A stretch of DNA of 64,000 nt from an uncultured Chlorobiaceae bacterium (GCA_903820085.1 CAIJGA010000030.1:62001-126000); one strand, 5' to 3'; shown: positions 47,543-57,862, counted from the first letter of the stretch. The notes: generated from the letters alone by a model not told the origin. A program made the numbers and translations.

Positions 47543-48874
47543 TCAAATCCTGTATTGCTTCCGCTTCCTCCATAAGGTAGCCTGGTCGATGCCTAGAAGA
47601 TCGGCAGCGTCCTGAAGGGATTTTGACGACGCAAGAATACGTCGTATATGGTTTTCTTCAATCACGTCAAGAGTCAAGGGATCTCCAAGACGCACTGGAT
47701 GCGCTTTGGAGAAAATCTGTTCGGGCAGAAGTTCCACGCCGATTCGATCTGTTTTACTCAAAATCACGGCGCGTTCAACAACATTGCGCAACTCCCGAAC
47801 ATTGCCCGGCCAGGAATACGTCCTGAGTGCAAGAAGGGCACTCTCCATAAATCCATCAAGATTTTTGTGATTCTGTGCTGCAAAAAACTTCAGCATGTTC
47901 CCTGCAAGCAGTTCAACATCGTCAGGTCTGCCCGCAAGGGGGGGCAAATCAATCTGGATAACATTCAACCGGTAATAAAGGTCGTCACGAAAATGCCCAT
48001 CCTTGACTGCCTTGTCAAGGTCCATATTGGTTGCAGCAATGATGCGGACATCAGCTTTACGGGTCTGATGCTCACCAATCCGTTCATACTCCCGATCCTG
48101 AAGAAAACGAAGAAGTTTTGGCTGAACTGAAAGGGGAATATCTCCTATTTCATCAAGAAAGAGTGTGCCACCTTCACAGGAGGCTACCCTTCCTGGATTA
48201 TCCCTTACGGCCCCGGCAAATGAGCCCTTGACATGACCGAAAAGCTCACTTTCAAGAAGCTCCTGACTTAATGACGGACACGAGATCACTCTGAATGGTT
48301 TTTCTGCCCTTCGACTCCAGTTATGAAGAGAACGAGCAAGAACAGTTTTTCCCGTTCCACTCGGACCCCGTAACAACACAACAGCCTCGGAAGAGGCAAC
48401 CTGGCGGGCCAGTTCAACAACCCGCTGCATAGCAGGGTAACGGGAACTGAATGTTACTTCCGGATGCATGCGGCTGAGATCCTCCTGCAACGAGGCAATG
48501 CGGCGCTCCATGCCGCACACAGCGGCAAGACGCTTGATGACAAGTTCAAGCTGATCGGGTGTAAACGGCTTGGGAATATAGTCTGCTGCACCCCTTTTCA
48601 TGGCTTCAACAGCCGTATCGACAGAGGCATACGCGGTGATGACGACAATTTTGATCCATGGACAGGCATCCTGAAGCCACTGCACCAGATCCAGACCGTT
48701 CTCGGCTCCTAAACGCAAATCAACAAAGGCAAGGTCAAAAAGCTGCAATTCAGCCTCTGCACATGCATCACGGGAGTTATTGACCGCTTTGACGCGATAT
48801 CCGCGCGATTCCATAAAAACCGTCAGCGTCTTGCGAATATTGATTTCATCATCAACAATGAGGACATTAAGCAT
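47543..48874 (-). CDS. Response regulator of the NtrC type with altered sigma-54 contact motif
   Basis: The frame is open upstream through the tRNA, but MLNVLIVDDEINIRKTL at 48874 is the receiver start, giving 443 residues. Receiver Asp52 lies in FVDLRLG. The AAA+ domain has Walker A GPSGTGKTVLARSLH near 160, Walker B GGTLFLDEIGD near 222 and arginine-finger-region blocks. The loop-1 motif is KGSFAGAVRD, where nearly all sigma-54 activators have GAFTGA. A Fis-type HTH closes the protein (SLQDAADLLGIDQATLWRKRK). It heads the K+ cluster. Confidence 0.9.
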   Translation of the reverse strand: MLNVLIVDDEINIRKTLTVFMESRGYRVKAVNNSRDACAEAELQLFDLAFVDLRLGAENGLDLVQWLQDACPWIKIVVITAYASVDTAVEAMKRGAADYIPKPFTPDQLELVIKRLAAVCGMERRIASLQEDLSRMHPEVTFSSRYPAMQRVVELARQVASSEAVVLLRGPSGTGKTVLARSLHNWSRRAEKPFRVISCPSLSQELLESELFGHVKGSFAGAVRDNPGRVASCEGGTLFLDEIGDIPLSVQPKLLRFLQDREYERIGEHQTRKADVRIIAATNMDLDKAVKDGHFRDDLYYRLNVIQIDLPPLAGRPDDVELLAGNMLKFFAAQNHKNLDGFMESALLALRTYSWPGNVRELRNVVERAVILSKTDRIGVELLPEQIFSKAHPVRLGDPLTLDVIEENHIRRILASSKSLQDAADLLGIDQATLWRKRKQYRI

Positions 48875-48971
48875 AAGGCCTGTTGATATAAACGATTTCC
48901 TGACATTTTCATGCAATCCATGCACAAATATAGTAATGCCAAACGCGGAAGCGGAAAAAATGAGAGAAAAG

Positions 48972-49012
48972 AAAAAAGGCAATACACCAAACATGAGTGT
49001 ATTGCCTTTTTT
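48972..49012 (-). terminator. Terminator of the tRNA-Asn transcript
   Basis: A 16-bp perfect stem (AAAAAAGGCAATACAC and complement, about 9-nt loop) lies immediately after the tRNA 3' end, with T tracts on both strands. It ends the tRNA transcript and insulates the response regulator gene. Confidence 0.85.
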
Positions 49013-49087
49013 TGGCTCCGCGGGCAGGACTCGAACCTGCAACCCTGCGATTAACAGTCGCATGCTCTACCATTGAGCTACCACGGA
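49013..49087 (-). tRNA. tRNA-Asn(GTT)
   Basis: The minus strand folds into a full cloverleaf: 7-bp acceptor stem TCCGTGG/CCGCGGA, D arm, anticodon stem TGCGA/TCGCA with loop CTGTTAA (anticodon GTT, at 49053-49055), and T arm GCAGGTTCGAGTCCTGC-like. The discriminator is G and an encoded CCA follows. Confidence 0.95.
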
Positions 49088-49262
49088 ATCTTCATCAGTA
49101 TTCTTTATTTCGCTGACGGGGTGATAATATACACCGGTTTTTCTGAAAAACAAATCCTCGCGGACGTTTTTTATTCATTTTTTCAAAAGTTGTACCGCCT
49201 GCTCTTTTCATTTTCCATAATTATTTTTGTACATTGATTCTCTTTTACTGAAAAGATGGTAT

Positions 49263-49799
49263 ATGCATAAAGAAAAATCGCGGATAGAGATAGGCCTTGG
49301 CACTTTGGTTGATGGAGCCAATGAGTTCAGTTTTACCTGTAAAGCATCGGATTTCGAAGGACGGCAATTAACTGACGCTGGTTTTACAAGGGAAATTGAA
49401 GTCAATGTGGTTGCCGAAAAAAGTGAAGATGAAATCACCATTACCATCAACACTTCTACGCTGGCTGATTTTACCTGTGACATCTGTCTTGCTCCGGTCT
49501 CAATAAAGCTGACTGGATCGCTCGTACTCTCCTATCTCTTTGGACCCACTGTTGGCGAGGAGAATGAAGGGAGTGACGAGTACAATCGAATAGAGAGGGG
49601 CGCTGAATCCATTGATATTACCGGAGAGGTTTGTGAAACCCTCCTGCTCTCGTTACCAATGAAGGTGACCTGTACGGACAACCCTGATTGCAGGCTCTAC
49701 GGCAGTGAAAAAAGCATGAAAGAAAATGAAGAGCCTCAGCCCGGCAACATAACGCCGTGGCAGGAGTCCCTTGAAAAACTGAAAAACAAGTATCGTTAA
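49263..49799 (+). CDS. YceD/DUF177 family protein
   Basis: The 178-residue protein (ATG at 49263; a TTG further upstream is in frame) has the DUF177 motif DFTCDICLAPVSIKLTGSL-like zinc-ligand pair near 75, plus a C-terminal Cys-containing CTDNPDCRLYG. YceD is linked with 23S rRNA/ribosome assembly in E. coli and always neighbours rpmF, as here. Confidence 0.85.
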   Translation: MHKEKSRIEIGLGTLVDGANEFSFTCKASDFEGRQLTDAGFTREIEVNVVAEKSEDEITITINTSTLADFTCDICLAPVSIKLTGSLVLSYLFGPTVGEENEGSDEYNRIERGAESIDITGEVCETLLLSLPMKVTCTDNPDCRLYGSEKSMKENEEPQPGNITPWQESLEKLKNKYR

Positions 49800-49821
49800 C
49801 AGACTATAAAAGAGTACCGCC

Positions 49822-50013
49822 ATGGCAAATCCTAAAGCCAAAATGTCGAAATCCCGAAGGGATAAAAGACGCGCCCAGTTCAATGCCCGCACTAAACCAG
49901 CGACGACAGTCAACTGTCCAAACTGTGGTGAGCCAACTCTTCCGCACCGTGCATGCCGCCATTGCGGACACTACCGGGGCAGATGTGTTGTCAATAAACT
50001 GGCAAAAAGCTGA
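49822..50013 (+). CDS. rpmF: 50S ribosomal protein L32
   Basis: The 63-residue protein starts [22 protein letters not shown] and has the zinc ribbon CPNCGEP...CRHCGHYRG. It is 22 bp after yceD. The CxxC/CxxC form is the zinc-requiring version. Confidence 0.95.
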   Translation: MANPKAKMSKSRRDKRRAQFNARTKPATTVNCPNCGEPTLPHRACRHCGHYRGRCVVNKLAKS

Positions 50014-50041
50014 TTAACAAAAACAAGACAAAAACCCTATC

Positions 50042-51067
50042 ATGTTGACTATTGTCGTTGACGCCATGGGCGGAGACCACGCTCCAGCCAGTGTGATCGA
50101 GGGAACTGTCCAGGCTTTGCAGGAGAGCGGAAACCGATTTGAAATTGTCCTGATCGGCCAGGCGGAAAAAGTTGAACCACTGCTTGCCGAGCTGGATACC
50201 AGCGCTCTGAACCTGCGATTTCTGCACGCCCCCGAAGTGGTCACTATGGAAGACATTCCGGCTGCCGCTGTCAAGACAAAGCAAAATTCGTCGCTTGTCA
50301 AGGGGTTGCAACTCTGCAAGACAAAAGAGGCTGATGCCTTTGTCAGCGCAGGCAATACCGGTGCACAGATGGCCGCATCGCTTTTTGTACTCGGCAGGAT
50401 TCCGGGAGTGCTTCGGCCAACCATTTACGCCTATTTTCCGCGTCTTGGAGAGGGGTTGACCAATATTGTCGATGTTGGGGCAAATGTTGACTGCAAGCCT
50501 GAAAACCTTGTTCAGTTTGCGGAAATGCTGACCATCTACCAACGCTATGGCGCAGGAATTGAACAACCGCTGACAGGTTTACTCAATATCGGAGAGGAGG
50601 AGGGCAAAGGCTCCGAGATGCTCAAGCAGGCCTACTGGCTTCTGAAAGAGGCGCACGACCAGGGAAAAATCAACTTTCTTGGCAATATAGAAGGACACGA
50701 CATCCTGAAAGGACGGGCAAGCATCGTAGTTTGCGACGGACTTGTCGGCAACACCATCCTGAAATTCGGTGAAAGCATCCCTGAATTTCTGGGCACCCTG
50801 TTCAAGCAATCACTGGAAAAACTTGTTCTGTCCGGCCAAATGGACAAGGAGATCGCAACGGTGACAACCGGCTTGTTCAAGGGAATGTTTGAGCCTTTTG
50901 ATGTCGAAAAGTTCGGAGGAGTTCCCTTCCTTGGCGTTGACGGTATCTCCATAGTCGGACATGGACGCTCTTCTTCACGGGCTATCAAGAATATGATTTA
51001 CATGGCTGAGCACATGATCGAAAAACGAGTCAATGAACATATTGCGGAAGTCCTGTCCGATAATTAG
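50042..51067 (+). CDS. plsX: Phosphate acyltransferase PlsX
   Basis: The 341-residue enzyme makes acyl-phosphate from acyl-ACP for phospholipid synthesis. [17 protein letters not shown] is at the N-terminus, [10 protein letters not shown] near 101 and GFVEG-like ([23 protein letters not shown]) near 218. It follows rpmF by 28 bp and precedes fabH, the conserved order. Confidence 0.96.
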   Translation: MLTIVVDAMGGDHAPASVIEGTVQALQESGNRFEIVLIGQAEKVEPLLAELDTSALNLRFLHAPEVVTMEDIPAAAVKTKQNSSLVKGLQLCKTKEADAFVSAGNTGAQMAASLFVLGRIPGVLRPTIYAYFPRLGEGLTNIVDVGANVDCKPENLVQFAEMLTIYQRYGAGIEQPLTGLLNIGEEEGKGSEMLKQAYWLLKEAHDQGKINFLGNIEGHDILKGRASIVVCDGLVGNTILKFGESIPEFLGTLFKQSLEKLVLSGQMDKEIATVTTGLFKGMFEPFDVEKFGGVPFLGVDGISIVGHGRSSSRAIKNMIYMAEHMIEKRVNEHIAEVLSDN

Positions 51068-51165
51068 TACGTTTTTACCCGCACCACTCTGCAGTAAAGC
51101 TGGCAACAACTCAACTACAGGGCAACTTTTGTATTATTCCTGCATGAAATAACTGCATACAACGC

Positions 51166-52155
51166 ATGAAAGCTGCAATTACGGCGACAGCCAAATATTT
51201 ACCCCCCGATATTCTGAGCAACCATGACCTCGAACTCATGCTGGATACCAACGATGAGTGGATTCGGTCGAGAACAGGCATCAGCGAACGCAGAATACTC
51301 AAGGATCCCGAAAAAGCGACGTCATATATGTGCGGGGAGGTTGGAAAGCAACTTCTTGCAAAAAGAGGAATTGAGGCCAGTGAGATAGAGCTTATCATTG
51401 TTGCCACCATGACCCCTGACATGTTCTTCCCTGCCACGGCGTGTTTCACACAAAGCATCATCGGGGCAACCAATGCGTGGGCCTTTGATCTCAATGCTGC
51501 ATGTTCCGGCTTTCTCTATGCACTGAACGTTGCATCGAGCTTTATCGAAACAGGAGTACACAAGAAAGTTATGGTCATCGGAGCCGACAAGATGTCATCG
51601 GTTATAGACTATACCGATCGATCGACTGCCATCCTTTTCGGAGACGGTGCCGGCGGCGTCATCCTTGAACCGGCAAAAGAGGAGGGATACGGTATTCTCG
51701 ACGCACGCCTTTACGCTGATGGAGCGAACGGCAAGGATCATCTTCTCATGACTGGCGGCGGCAGCCGGAATCCGGCATCCCATGAGACGATCGATAAAAA
51801 AATGCACTATATATATCAGGACGGACGTCAGGTCTTCAAGGCCGCCGTAACTTCCATGGCAGAGGTTGCCGGTGAAATCATGAGCCGCAACAACCTTTGT
51901 GCTGAAGATATCGATTATCTGGTACCCCATCAGGCCAATCAGCGGATCATCAACGCCACAGCAGAAAGAATGGGCCTTGATGAGAAAAAAGTTGTCTCAA
52001 ACGTTGCCAGCTATGGGAACACGACAGCTGGAACCATCCCGATCTGTCTGGCAGAACTTGACGAAGCAGGGAAACTGCACACCGGTTCAAATCTTGTACT
52101 GGTCAGTTTCGGAGCAGGATATACCTGGGGCGGTATTTACATAAAATGGCAGTAA
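51166..52155 (+). CDS. fabH: 3-oxoacyl-ACP synthase III
   Basis: The 329-residue condensing enzyme starts fatty-acid chains. The active Cys is in [11 protein letters not shown] near 113, His in [11 protein letters not shown] near 253 and Asn in [12 protein letters not shown] near 283; RTGISERRI near 38 is the family block. It lies 99 bp after plsX and belongs to the fab operon. Confidence 0.96.
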   Translation: MKAAITATAKYLPPDILSNHDLELMLDTNDEWIRSRTGISERRILKDPEKATSYMCGEVGKQLLAKRGIEASEIELIIVATMTPDMFFPATACFTQSIIGATNAWAFDLNAACSGFLYALNVASSFIETGVHKKVMVIGADKMSSVIDYTDRSTAILFGDGAGGVILEPAKEEGYGILDARLYADGANGKDHLLMTGGGSRNPASHETIDKKMHYIYQDGRQVFKAAVTSMAEVAGEIMSRNNLCAEDIDYLVPHQANQRIINATAERMGLDEKKVVSNVASYGNTTAGTIPICLAELDEAGKLHTGSNLVLVSFGAGYTWGGIYIKWQ

Positions 52156-52193
52156 CCTGAACATTTCACCTCTTTATTTGAACAATCGTATTC

Positions 52194-53102
52194 ATGAAGG
52201 CATTTGTTTTTCCAGGACAGGGTTCCCAGTATTGCGGCATGGGCCGAGACATTTTTGAAACATTCCCCGCAGCCCAAGCCCTGATGGAAAGGGCAAACAC
52301 CATCCTCGGCTACCGGATCACCGACATCATGTTTTCGGGCAACGAAGAGGAGTTGCGTCAGACAAAATATACCCAGCCAGCCATCTTTCTGCACAGTATT
52401 GCTGTGGCAACCCTGCTGGGCAGAAGGGACACGGCCATGACTGCAGGCCATAGCCTTGGCGAATACACCGCGCTTTGCTTTGCCGGTTCCATTGGCTTTG
52501 ATGATGCAATCCGCATTGTGGCAAAACGAGGCGAGCTGATGCAGAATGCAGGCAAGAAAAACCCCGGAACCATGGCCGCAATTATCGGCATGCCCGACAG
52601 CTCTCTGGAAGCTCTCCTTGCCGAGGCAGGCAAAGAGGGAATAGTTCAGGCAGCCAATTTCAACTCTCCCGGCCAGGTTGTCCTTTCCGGAGAAATTGCC
52701 GCTGTCAAAAAGGCAGTTGAACTTGCTCCATCCAAAGGAGCCCGAATGGCAAAAGAGCTTGTCGTTTCAGGAGCATTTCACTCACCACTGATGAAGCCGG
52801 TCGAAGAGGAACTCGCGGCTGCGCTTGCAGAGATCGACATACGGGATGCTGAAATACCGGTCTGCATGAACGCTGTTGCGACCCCCGTGACCGCCGCTGC
52901 TGAGATTCGCAACAACCTGATACTGCAACTGACCAGCTCAGTGCTCTGGTCACAATCCGTTGAAGCGATGGTTAAGGGCGGAGCAAAAGAGTTTATTGAA
53001 ATCGGTCCGCAAAAAGTGCTGCAAGGCTTGATCAAACGCATCGACAAAACGGTCACCATCCGTGGCATTGATACTGCCGCAGATCTTCTGCCTCTTGTTT
53101 AA
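52194..53102 (+). CDS. fabD: Malonyl-CoA:ACP transacylase
   Basis: The 302-residue enzyme loads malonyl on ACP. The catalytic Ser is in [12 protein letters not shown] near 87-92 and His in SGAFHSPLM near 201. [12 protein letters not shown] opens the protein. It lies 39 bp after fabH. Confidence 0.96.
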   Translation: MKAFVFPGQGSQYCGMGRDIFETFPAAQALMERANTILGYRITDIMFSGNEEELRQTKYTQPAIFLHSIAVATLLGRRDTAMTAGHSLGEYTALCFAGSIGFDDAIRIVAKRGELMQNAGKKNPGTMAAIIGMPDSSLEALLAEAGKEGIVQAANFNSPGQVVLSGEIAAVKKAVELAPSKGARMAKELVVSGAFHSPLMKPVEEELAAALAEIDIRDAEIPVCMNAVATPVTAAAEIRNNLILQLTSSVLWSQSVEAMVKGGAKEFIEIGPQKVLQGLIKRIDKTVTIRGIDTAADLLPLV

Positions 53103-53154
53103 AATTTATATTCATTTGTGAGAACAAGGCCATTAACATCAACCGACTGAAACT

Positions 53155-53892
53155 ATGTTTGAAGGAAAAATTGCCGTTATCACTGGAGCTGCCAGAGGCA
53201 TCGGACAGGCCATCGCTTTTGATCTGGCCACGAGAGGCGCCGATATCGTTATTTGCGATATCAAGGCCGAATGGCTGACGGAAACGGCCGAAGGGGTAGA
53301 GAAACTGGGCAGGAAGGCTTACTGCTTCGAGCTTGACGTCACCAACGCCGAAGCCGTGCAGAAGGCCTTCAACGACATCGCCGCTGAAACAGGCAGAATT
53401 GATATCCTCGTCAACAACGCCGGCATTACACGCGACGGGCTGCTGATGCGGATGAGCGAAGAGGACTGGGATGCCGTGCTTACCGTCAACCTGAAAGGAA
53501 CCTTTGCCTGCACGAAAGCGGTCAGTCGCATCATGATGAAGCAGCGTTCCGGCTCGATCATCAACATCGCCTCCGTCGTCGGCCTCATGGGCAACGCTGG
53601 CCAGGCAAACTACGCCGCATCCAAAGGTGGCGTGATCGCCTTCACCAAATCGATAGCAAAAGAGTTCTCATCACGCAACATAAGGGCCAATGCGGTCGCT
53701 CCGGGATTCATCTCCTCGAAAATGACCGACGCGCTTTCCGATGAAGTCCGCCAGAAAATGCTCGATGCCATCCCGCTCGCAAGCTTCGGCACGCCGCAGG
53801 ATGTTGCAAATGCTGTTGCATTCCTGGCCAGCGACCAATCCTCATACATTACCGGTCAGGTCATCAGCGTCAATGGCGGTATGGTAATGTGA
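53155..53892 (+). CDS. fabG: 3-oxoacyl-ACP reductase
   Basis: The 245-residue SDR enzyme reduces beta-ketoacyl-ACP. The NADPH motif TGAARGIG is near 10, NNAG near 88, [20 protein letters not shown] near 140-158 with Tyr and Lys, and [10 protein letters not shown] near 184. Its codon use is somewhat GC-richer at third positions than neighbours, but the order fits the fab operon. Confidence 0.96.
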   Translation: MFEGKIAVITGAARGIGQAIAFDLATRGADIVICDIKAEWLTETAEGVEKLGRKAYCFELDVTNAEAVQKAFNDIAAETGRIDILVNNAGITRDGLLMRMSEEDWDAVLTVNLKGTFACTKAVSRIMMKQRSGSIINIASVVGLMGNAGQANYAASKGGVIAFTKSIAKEFSSRNIRANAVAPGFISSKMTDALSDEVRQKMLDAIPLASFGTPQDVANAVAFLASDQSSYITGQVISVNGGMVM

Positions 53893-53979
53893 TTTGGGCA
53901 AGCCTGTTTTCTTTGTATATTGTCAAACTTTTCAATTTTTTTTATCAATCACCAACTATTTAATCGGGAGAACATTGCA

Positions 53980-54216
53980 ATGACTGAAGCAGAAATCAAA
54001 GATAAGGTATACGATATTATCGTCAGCAAGATGGGCGTTAACAAAGATCAGATCAAGATGGAATCAAAATTTTCCGATGACCTCGGTGCAGATTCACTTG
54101 ATACCGTTGAACTGATCATGGAACTCGAAAGTGAGTTCGGTGTACAGATTCCTGATGAAGATGCTGAAAAGATCGGCACCGTTCAGCAGGCTATCGACTA
54201 TATCGTCAAGAAGTAA
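53980..54216 (+). CDS. acpP: Acyl carrier protein
   Basis: The start [10 protein letters not shown] at 53980 has a GGGAG site and gives 78 residues. The phosphopantetheine Ser is in the DSL motif of [18 protein letters not shown]. It is acidic, as expected, and lies 87 bp after fabG and 50 bp before fabF. Confidence 0.96.
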   Translation: MTEAEIKDKVYDIIVSKMGVNKDQIKMESKFSDDLGADSLDTVELIMELESEFGVQIPDEDAEKIGTVQQAIDYIVKK

Positions 54217-54266
54217 CAAATACCGCTAAAAAGCAGGCAAACGGAAAACCAGTTAAATCATAACAG

Positions 54267-55520
54267 ATGGCTCAGGAACGCAAAAGAATCGTAGTTACCG
54301 GTATAGGTGTTTTAACTCCTATAGGTCTTACCAAAGAGGATTTTTGGAATGCACTTTATCAGGGAAAGAGTGGTGCTGCACCTATAACCTATTTCGATAC
54401 GACTGATTTTGCGACAACCTTTGCCTGCGAACTTAAGGAATTTACCGCTTCAAACTATATTGACAGAAAATCCGCCGACCGCATGGATCCCTTCTGTCAG
54501 TATGCAGTTATCGCAGCTGGTCAGGCGCTGGCAGATTCAGGTCTTGATCTGAAAGAAATTGACCCGCTGAGAATCGGTGTGGTACATGGCTCAGGTATCG
54601 GGGGCATGACCACCTACGAACAACAGTTCAAGAATTTTCTGGAAAGAGGCCCAAGACGTATCAGCCCTTTCTTTATTCCGATGCTTATCCCCGACATTGC
54701 TGCCGGGCAGATTTCAATCCGCAACGGACTCCGGGGTCCAAACTATGCCACAGCTTCCGCCTGCGCAACATCGCTCCATGCCATCATTGACTCATACATG
54801 CTCATTCAGGCAGGTATGGCCGACTATATGGTTTGTGGCGGATCAGAAGCACCGATCACGCAGATGAGTGTTGGAGGCTTCAACTCAGCCAAGGCGCTCT
54901 CTACGGCCAACGATCGGCCTCAGCAGGCATCACGTCCTTACGACCGTGACCGTGACGGCTTTGTTATGGGCGAAGGTGGCGGATCATTGATCCTTGAATC
55001 TCTCGATTCCGCTAAAGCCCGTGGAGCAAAAATCTACGGCGAAATCGTCGGTGTAGGAGCAACCGCCGATGCCTATCACCTGACTGCACCACACCCGGAA
55101 GGCATAGGAGCAGTCAATGCCATGAAAACCGCAATCGCCATGGCAGGAATCACACACCAGCAGATCGACTACATCAATACCCACGGCACCTCCACGCCGC
55201 TCGGTGATGTTGCCGAAATCGCCGCCATCAAGACCGTCTTTGGTGAGCATGCCTACAAGCTCAGCATCAGTGCTACAAAATCCATGACAGGCCACCTGCT
55301 TGGCGCTGCAGGGGTTGTTGAATCAATTGCCTGCCTGCTTGCCATGCAGCACCAGATCGTTCCGCCGACCATCAATCTCGACAATCTTGATCCATTGGTT
55401 GATCTGGATGTAACACCAAACACGCCAAAACAACGGTCAATTGAATACGCGCTCAATAACGGTTTCGGCTTTGGAGGGCACAACGGCTCAATCATTTTCA
55501 GGAACGGTTCATCGCTCTGA
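54267..55520 (+). CDS. fabF: 3-oxoacyl-ACP synthase II
   Basis: The 417-residue KAS II extends acyl chains. The active Cys is in [11 protein letters not shown] near 167, His in [11 protein letters not shown] near 306 and His in [12 protein letters not shown] near 343. GFGGHNGS is near the end. It follows acpP in the conserved order. Confidence 0.96.
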   Translation: MAQERKRIVVTGIGVLTPIGLTKEDFWNALYQGKSGAAPITYFDTTDFATTFACELKEFTASNYIDRKSADRMDPFCQYAVIAAGQALADSGLDLKEIDPLRIGVVHGSGIGGMTTYEQQFKNFLERGPRRISPFFIPMLIPDIAAGQISIRNGLRGPNYATASACATSLHAIIDSYMLIQAGMADYMVCGGSEAPITQMSVGGFNSAKALSTANDRPQQASRPYDRDRDGFVMGEGGGSLILESLDSAKARGAKIYGEIVGVGATADAYHLTAPHPEGIGAVNAMKTAIAMAGITHQQIDYINTHGTSTPLGDVAEIAAIKTVFGEHAYKLSISATKSMTGHLLGAAGVVESIACLLAMQHQIVPPTINLDNLDPLVDLDVTPNTPKQRSIEYALNNGFGFGGHNGSIIFRNGSSL

Positions 55521-55528
55521 CAAAACCA

Positions 55529-56353
55529 TTGCTGCCTGTGGAGCAATTCTGGCATAAGCTGACATCTCTGGCTTTTCACCGATCAGGTGAGAGCAGTGAT
55601 GATTCGGAAAACAGGAGTTCTGCGGAAAGCACCACCCTATCTCCTGAAACAGTTGCGTATCTGCAACGGCTTATAGGGGAACCAGGCAAAAACCTGCAAC
55701 TCTACCAGACCGCCCTTACTCACCGCTCCCTGGTCCATGACCCCGCCACAGCGTACCTGATCGAATCAAACCAGCGCCTTGAATTTCTTGGTGACTCGGT
55801 TCTTGGCATGCTGATTTCCGAATACCTTTTCAAGCACCTTCCTGCAAGCGCTGAAGGAGAACTTTCAAGCAACCGCGCAAAGATTGTAAACAGCAAGTCC
55901 CTCGCCGGATTTGCCCGCAGCCTTGGACTTGGCCAGCATCTCCTCCTCGGCGAATCGGCTGATCACCATAAAATCAGGATCAGTGAATCTGCCCTTGCCG
56001 ATGCTTTCGAATCACTTATCGGCGCCATCTATCTCGACAAAGGCATTCAGATTGCTTTCGATTTTGTTATCCGCAATATCATCCAGCATCCCAATTTCAA
56101 AACGATTGTAGCTGCGGAACATAACTATAAAAGCCGCCTCATCGAGTACACCCAGTCTAACCATCTGCCTCCACCCCTCTACTCCGTGATAACTGAAACC
56201 GGCGCAGAGCACGAGAAAAGCTTTACCGTCGGAGTTACCTGCACCGGTCAGCTCCTTGGAACGGGCTCCGCCCCGAGAAAAAAAGATGCCGAACAGCTTG
56301 CCGCCAAAGAGGCAATGGAGAAAATCTTGGCTGACAAAAATACGGAGAGCTGA
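55529..56353 (+). CDS. rnc: Ribonuclease III
   Basis: The frame opens with TTG at 55529 (GTG at 55538 is an alternative), giving up to 274 residues. An N-terminal extension of about 45 residues precedes the catalytic domain, which has the signature QRLEFLGDSVLGMLISE near 87 and ADAFESLIGAIYLD near 160. A double-stranded-RNA-binding domain ends the protein. It follows fabF by 8 bp, closing the fab cluster. Confidence 0.92.
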   Translation: MLPVEQFWHKLTSLAFHRSGESSDDSENRSSAESTTLSPETVAYLQRLIGEPGKNLQLYQTALTHRSLVHDPATAYLIESNQRLEFLGDSVLGMLISEYLFKHLPASAEGELSSNRAKIVNSKSLAGFARSLGLGQHLLLGESADHHKIRISESALADAFESLIGAIYLDKGIQIAFDFVIRNIIQHPNFKTIVAAEHNYKSRLIEYTQSNHLPPPLYSVITETGAEHEKSFTVGVTCTGQLLGTGSAPRKKDAEQLAAKEAMEKILADKNTES

Positions 56354-56380
56354 AACAACCCGTTAACCTCTCTTTTTTTT
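56345..56380 (+). terminator. Weak terminator after rnc
   Basis: GAGAG/CTCTC (5 bp, 18-nt loop) is followed by eight T. The stem overlaps the rnc stop codon. The T-run is good but the stem is short, so this is only a candidate. The rest of 56381-56587 shows no gene; it is the likely junction area with the integrated element. Confidence 0.42.
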
Positions 56381-56587
56381 CTGATTGTCTTGAGCTTCTC
56401 TTCACCTTCTTCTATATTGAAAAACAGCCGACCATAAAGACCAACAGCCACTCTTGAAGCAATACCATGAGAGAAAAACTGATTTTTGCTCAACCATATT
56501 TCTATATAGTCAGCAAATTTTCAATACTTCTCAGAATAGCCTTATTATAAAACGACTTAAACGAAAAAATCTCTCTAAATAGCTCCC

Positions 56588-56628
56588 CTTTACTCTTTGG
56601 TTTTCCCCTTCTTTTCTGTAATATTCCC
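56588..56628. repeat. Composite repeat left of integrase
   Basis: CTTTACTCTT (56588-56597) and AATATTCCC (56620-56628) recur, in inverted orientation, just downstream of the integrase gene at 57779-57807 (gap 22 versus 10). This may be a recombinase arm or core binding region. Confidence 0.5.
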
Positions 56629-56636
56629 TTGAATTT

Positions 56637-56658
56637 GTAAAGTTTCTGCAAAGTTTAC
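56637..56658. repeat. AAAGTTT direct repeat inside a palindrome before the integrase
   Basis: AAAGTTT occurs at 56639-56645 and 56650-56656, an 11-bp period, inside GTAAA...TTTAC. It lies about 20 bp before the integrase ATG, so a regulator or the recombinase itself could bind here. Confidence 0.45.
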
Positions 56659-56678
56659 AGGAAATAACGGGGTGTTAT

Positions 56679-57746
56679 ATGGGCGTTTCAATTCGGGAAA
56701 TTGCACTGAAAGAGGGCGGCGTTTCCTTCAGTATTGACATTTATTTCAAGGGGCAACGACAGCAGGTTAAAACAGAGATTCAGACCGAGAGAGCAGCAGG
56801 CCGGGAGTATCAAAAAGCACGGCGACAAGCTGAAGCGAAGGCGGCAGACCTTGAGGCACAATTGAAGATCGACCCGGCAGCGGTATTTCTTGGGAAGGAG
56901 AGGCGAAGCACTGATTTTCTTGAGTATTTCGAAAGGGTAATACTTCATGAGAAAAACGGCGAACCCCTCTATAAAAACACCTTGAAACATCTTCAGGATT
57001 TCAACGGCAAAAAGTCTTTACCAATGGACAACGTTAATCAGACATGGGCCGAGCAGTTCCGGGCCTATATCGACGGATTAACACTCAAGGAAACAACAAA
57101 GGCGAATTATTTACATGGGTTAAAAGTCGTTTTAAACCAAGCGGCACGGGAACACCTTGTATCTGATTTCACAAGAAGTCTGAAGCCGTTCAAGAAAAAT
57201 GATGTTTCCCTGAAATATTTGACCATTGACCAGATCAAAAGCATTGAGACGACCCCATGCACACACCCGGCGATAAAAACGGCGTTTTTGTTTGCTTGCT
57301 TTACGGGCTTGAGGATTTCAGACCTTCGGGCTTTACACGATGCCGATATTCAGCATGATGGCGAACGGTTGACGATTCGGTTTAAAATGAAAAAAAATGG
57401 GAAGTGGCAATACTTGGTAATGGGCACGCAGGCTTTAAAATATCTTGAAGAAACAAAACTTCTTCACAAGGACAGGCCAGCAGATGACGACAGAATTTTT
57501 CTTTTACCGGGCGCAACACAATGTTTAAATGTTCTTCGAGCTTGGGGCAAGGCGGCAGGTATTCCGTTCAATCTTACCCCCCATTGTTCCCGGCATACCT
57601 TCGCGGTAATGAGCCTTCAAAACGGCGTTGACCTTTTCACGCTATCAAAGCTATTGGGGCATTCGACAATTGCAATAACGCAAGTTTATGCAAAGGTTGT
57701 AGATGAAACGAAAACGGCGGCAATGGATAAACTGCCTTCATGGTAG
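56679..57746 (+). CDS. Tyrosine recombinase (integrase)
   Basis: The 355-residue protein has an N-terminal arm/DNA-binding region, a SAM-like core-binding domain at about 75-170 (TWAEQFRAYIDGLTLKETTK) and a catalytic domain with FTGLRISDLRAL (Arg), HCSRHTFAVMS (His-x-x-Arg), LLGHSTIAITQVYAKV (His/Trp position and Tyr). All catalytic residues are visible. It should integrate and excise the element. It is the left-most gene of the element. Confidence 0.93.
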   Translation: MGVSIREIALKEGGVSFSIDIYFKGQRQQVKTEIQTERAAGREYQKARRQAEAKAADLEAQLKIDPAAVFLGKERRSTDFLEYFERVILHEKNGEPLYKNTLKHLQDFNGKKSLPMDNVNQTWAEQFRAYIDGLTLKETTKANYLHGLKVVLNQAAREHLVSDFTRSLKPFKKNDVSLKYLTIDQIKSIETTPCTHPAIKTAFLFACFTGLRISDLRALHDADIQHDGERLTIRFKMKKNGKWQYLVMGTQALKYLEETKLLHKDRPADDDRIFLLPGATQCLNVLRAWGKAAGIPFNLTPHCSRHTFAVMSLQNGVDLFTLSKLLGHSTIAITQVYAKVVDETKTAAMDKLPSW

Positions 57747-57778
57747 ATGTTTTTTTATCTCTCTCTCTTTATTTCTTA

Positions 57779-57807
57779 GGGAATATTCCAAAAAGTTAAG
57801 AGTAAAG
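57779..57807. repeat. Inverted copy of the integrase-flanking repeat
   Basis: GGGAATATT at 57779 and AAGAGTAAAG at 57798 are the complement of the blocks at 56588-56628. A further TTTACTCTT lies at 57844-57852. Confidence 0.5.
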
Positions 57808-57862
57808 AAGAAAGAAAAATCGTAGGTTTTTAGTGGCAAATGTTTTACTCTTTTGAAAAGGT

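Noticed and set aside
49013-49087. tRNA-Asn as the integration target of the element
   Set aside because: It is 7.6 kb away from the integrase with an intact fab cluster between; no tRNA 3' fragment is visible near 56.5 kb.
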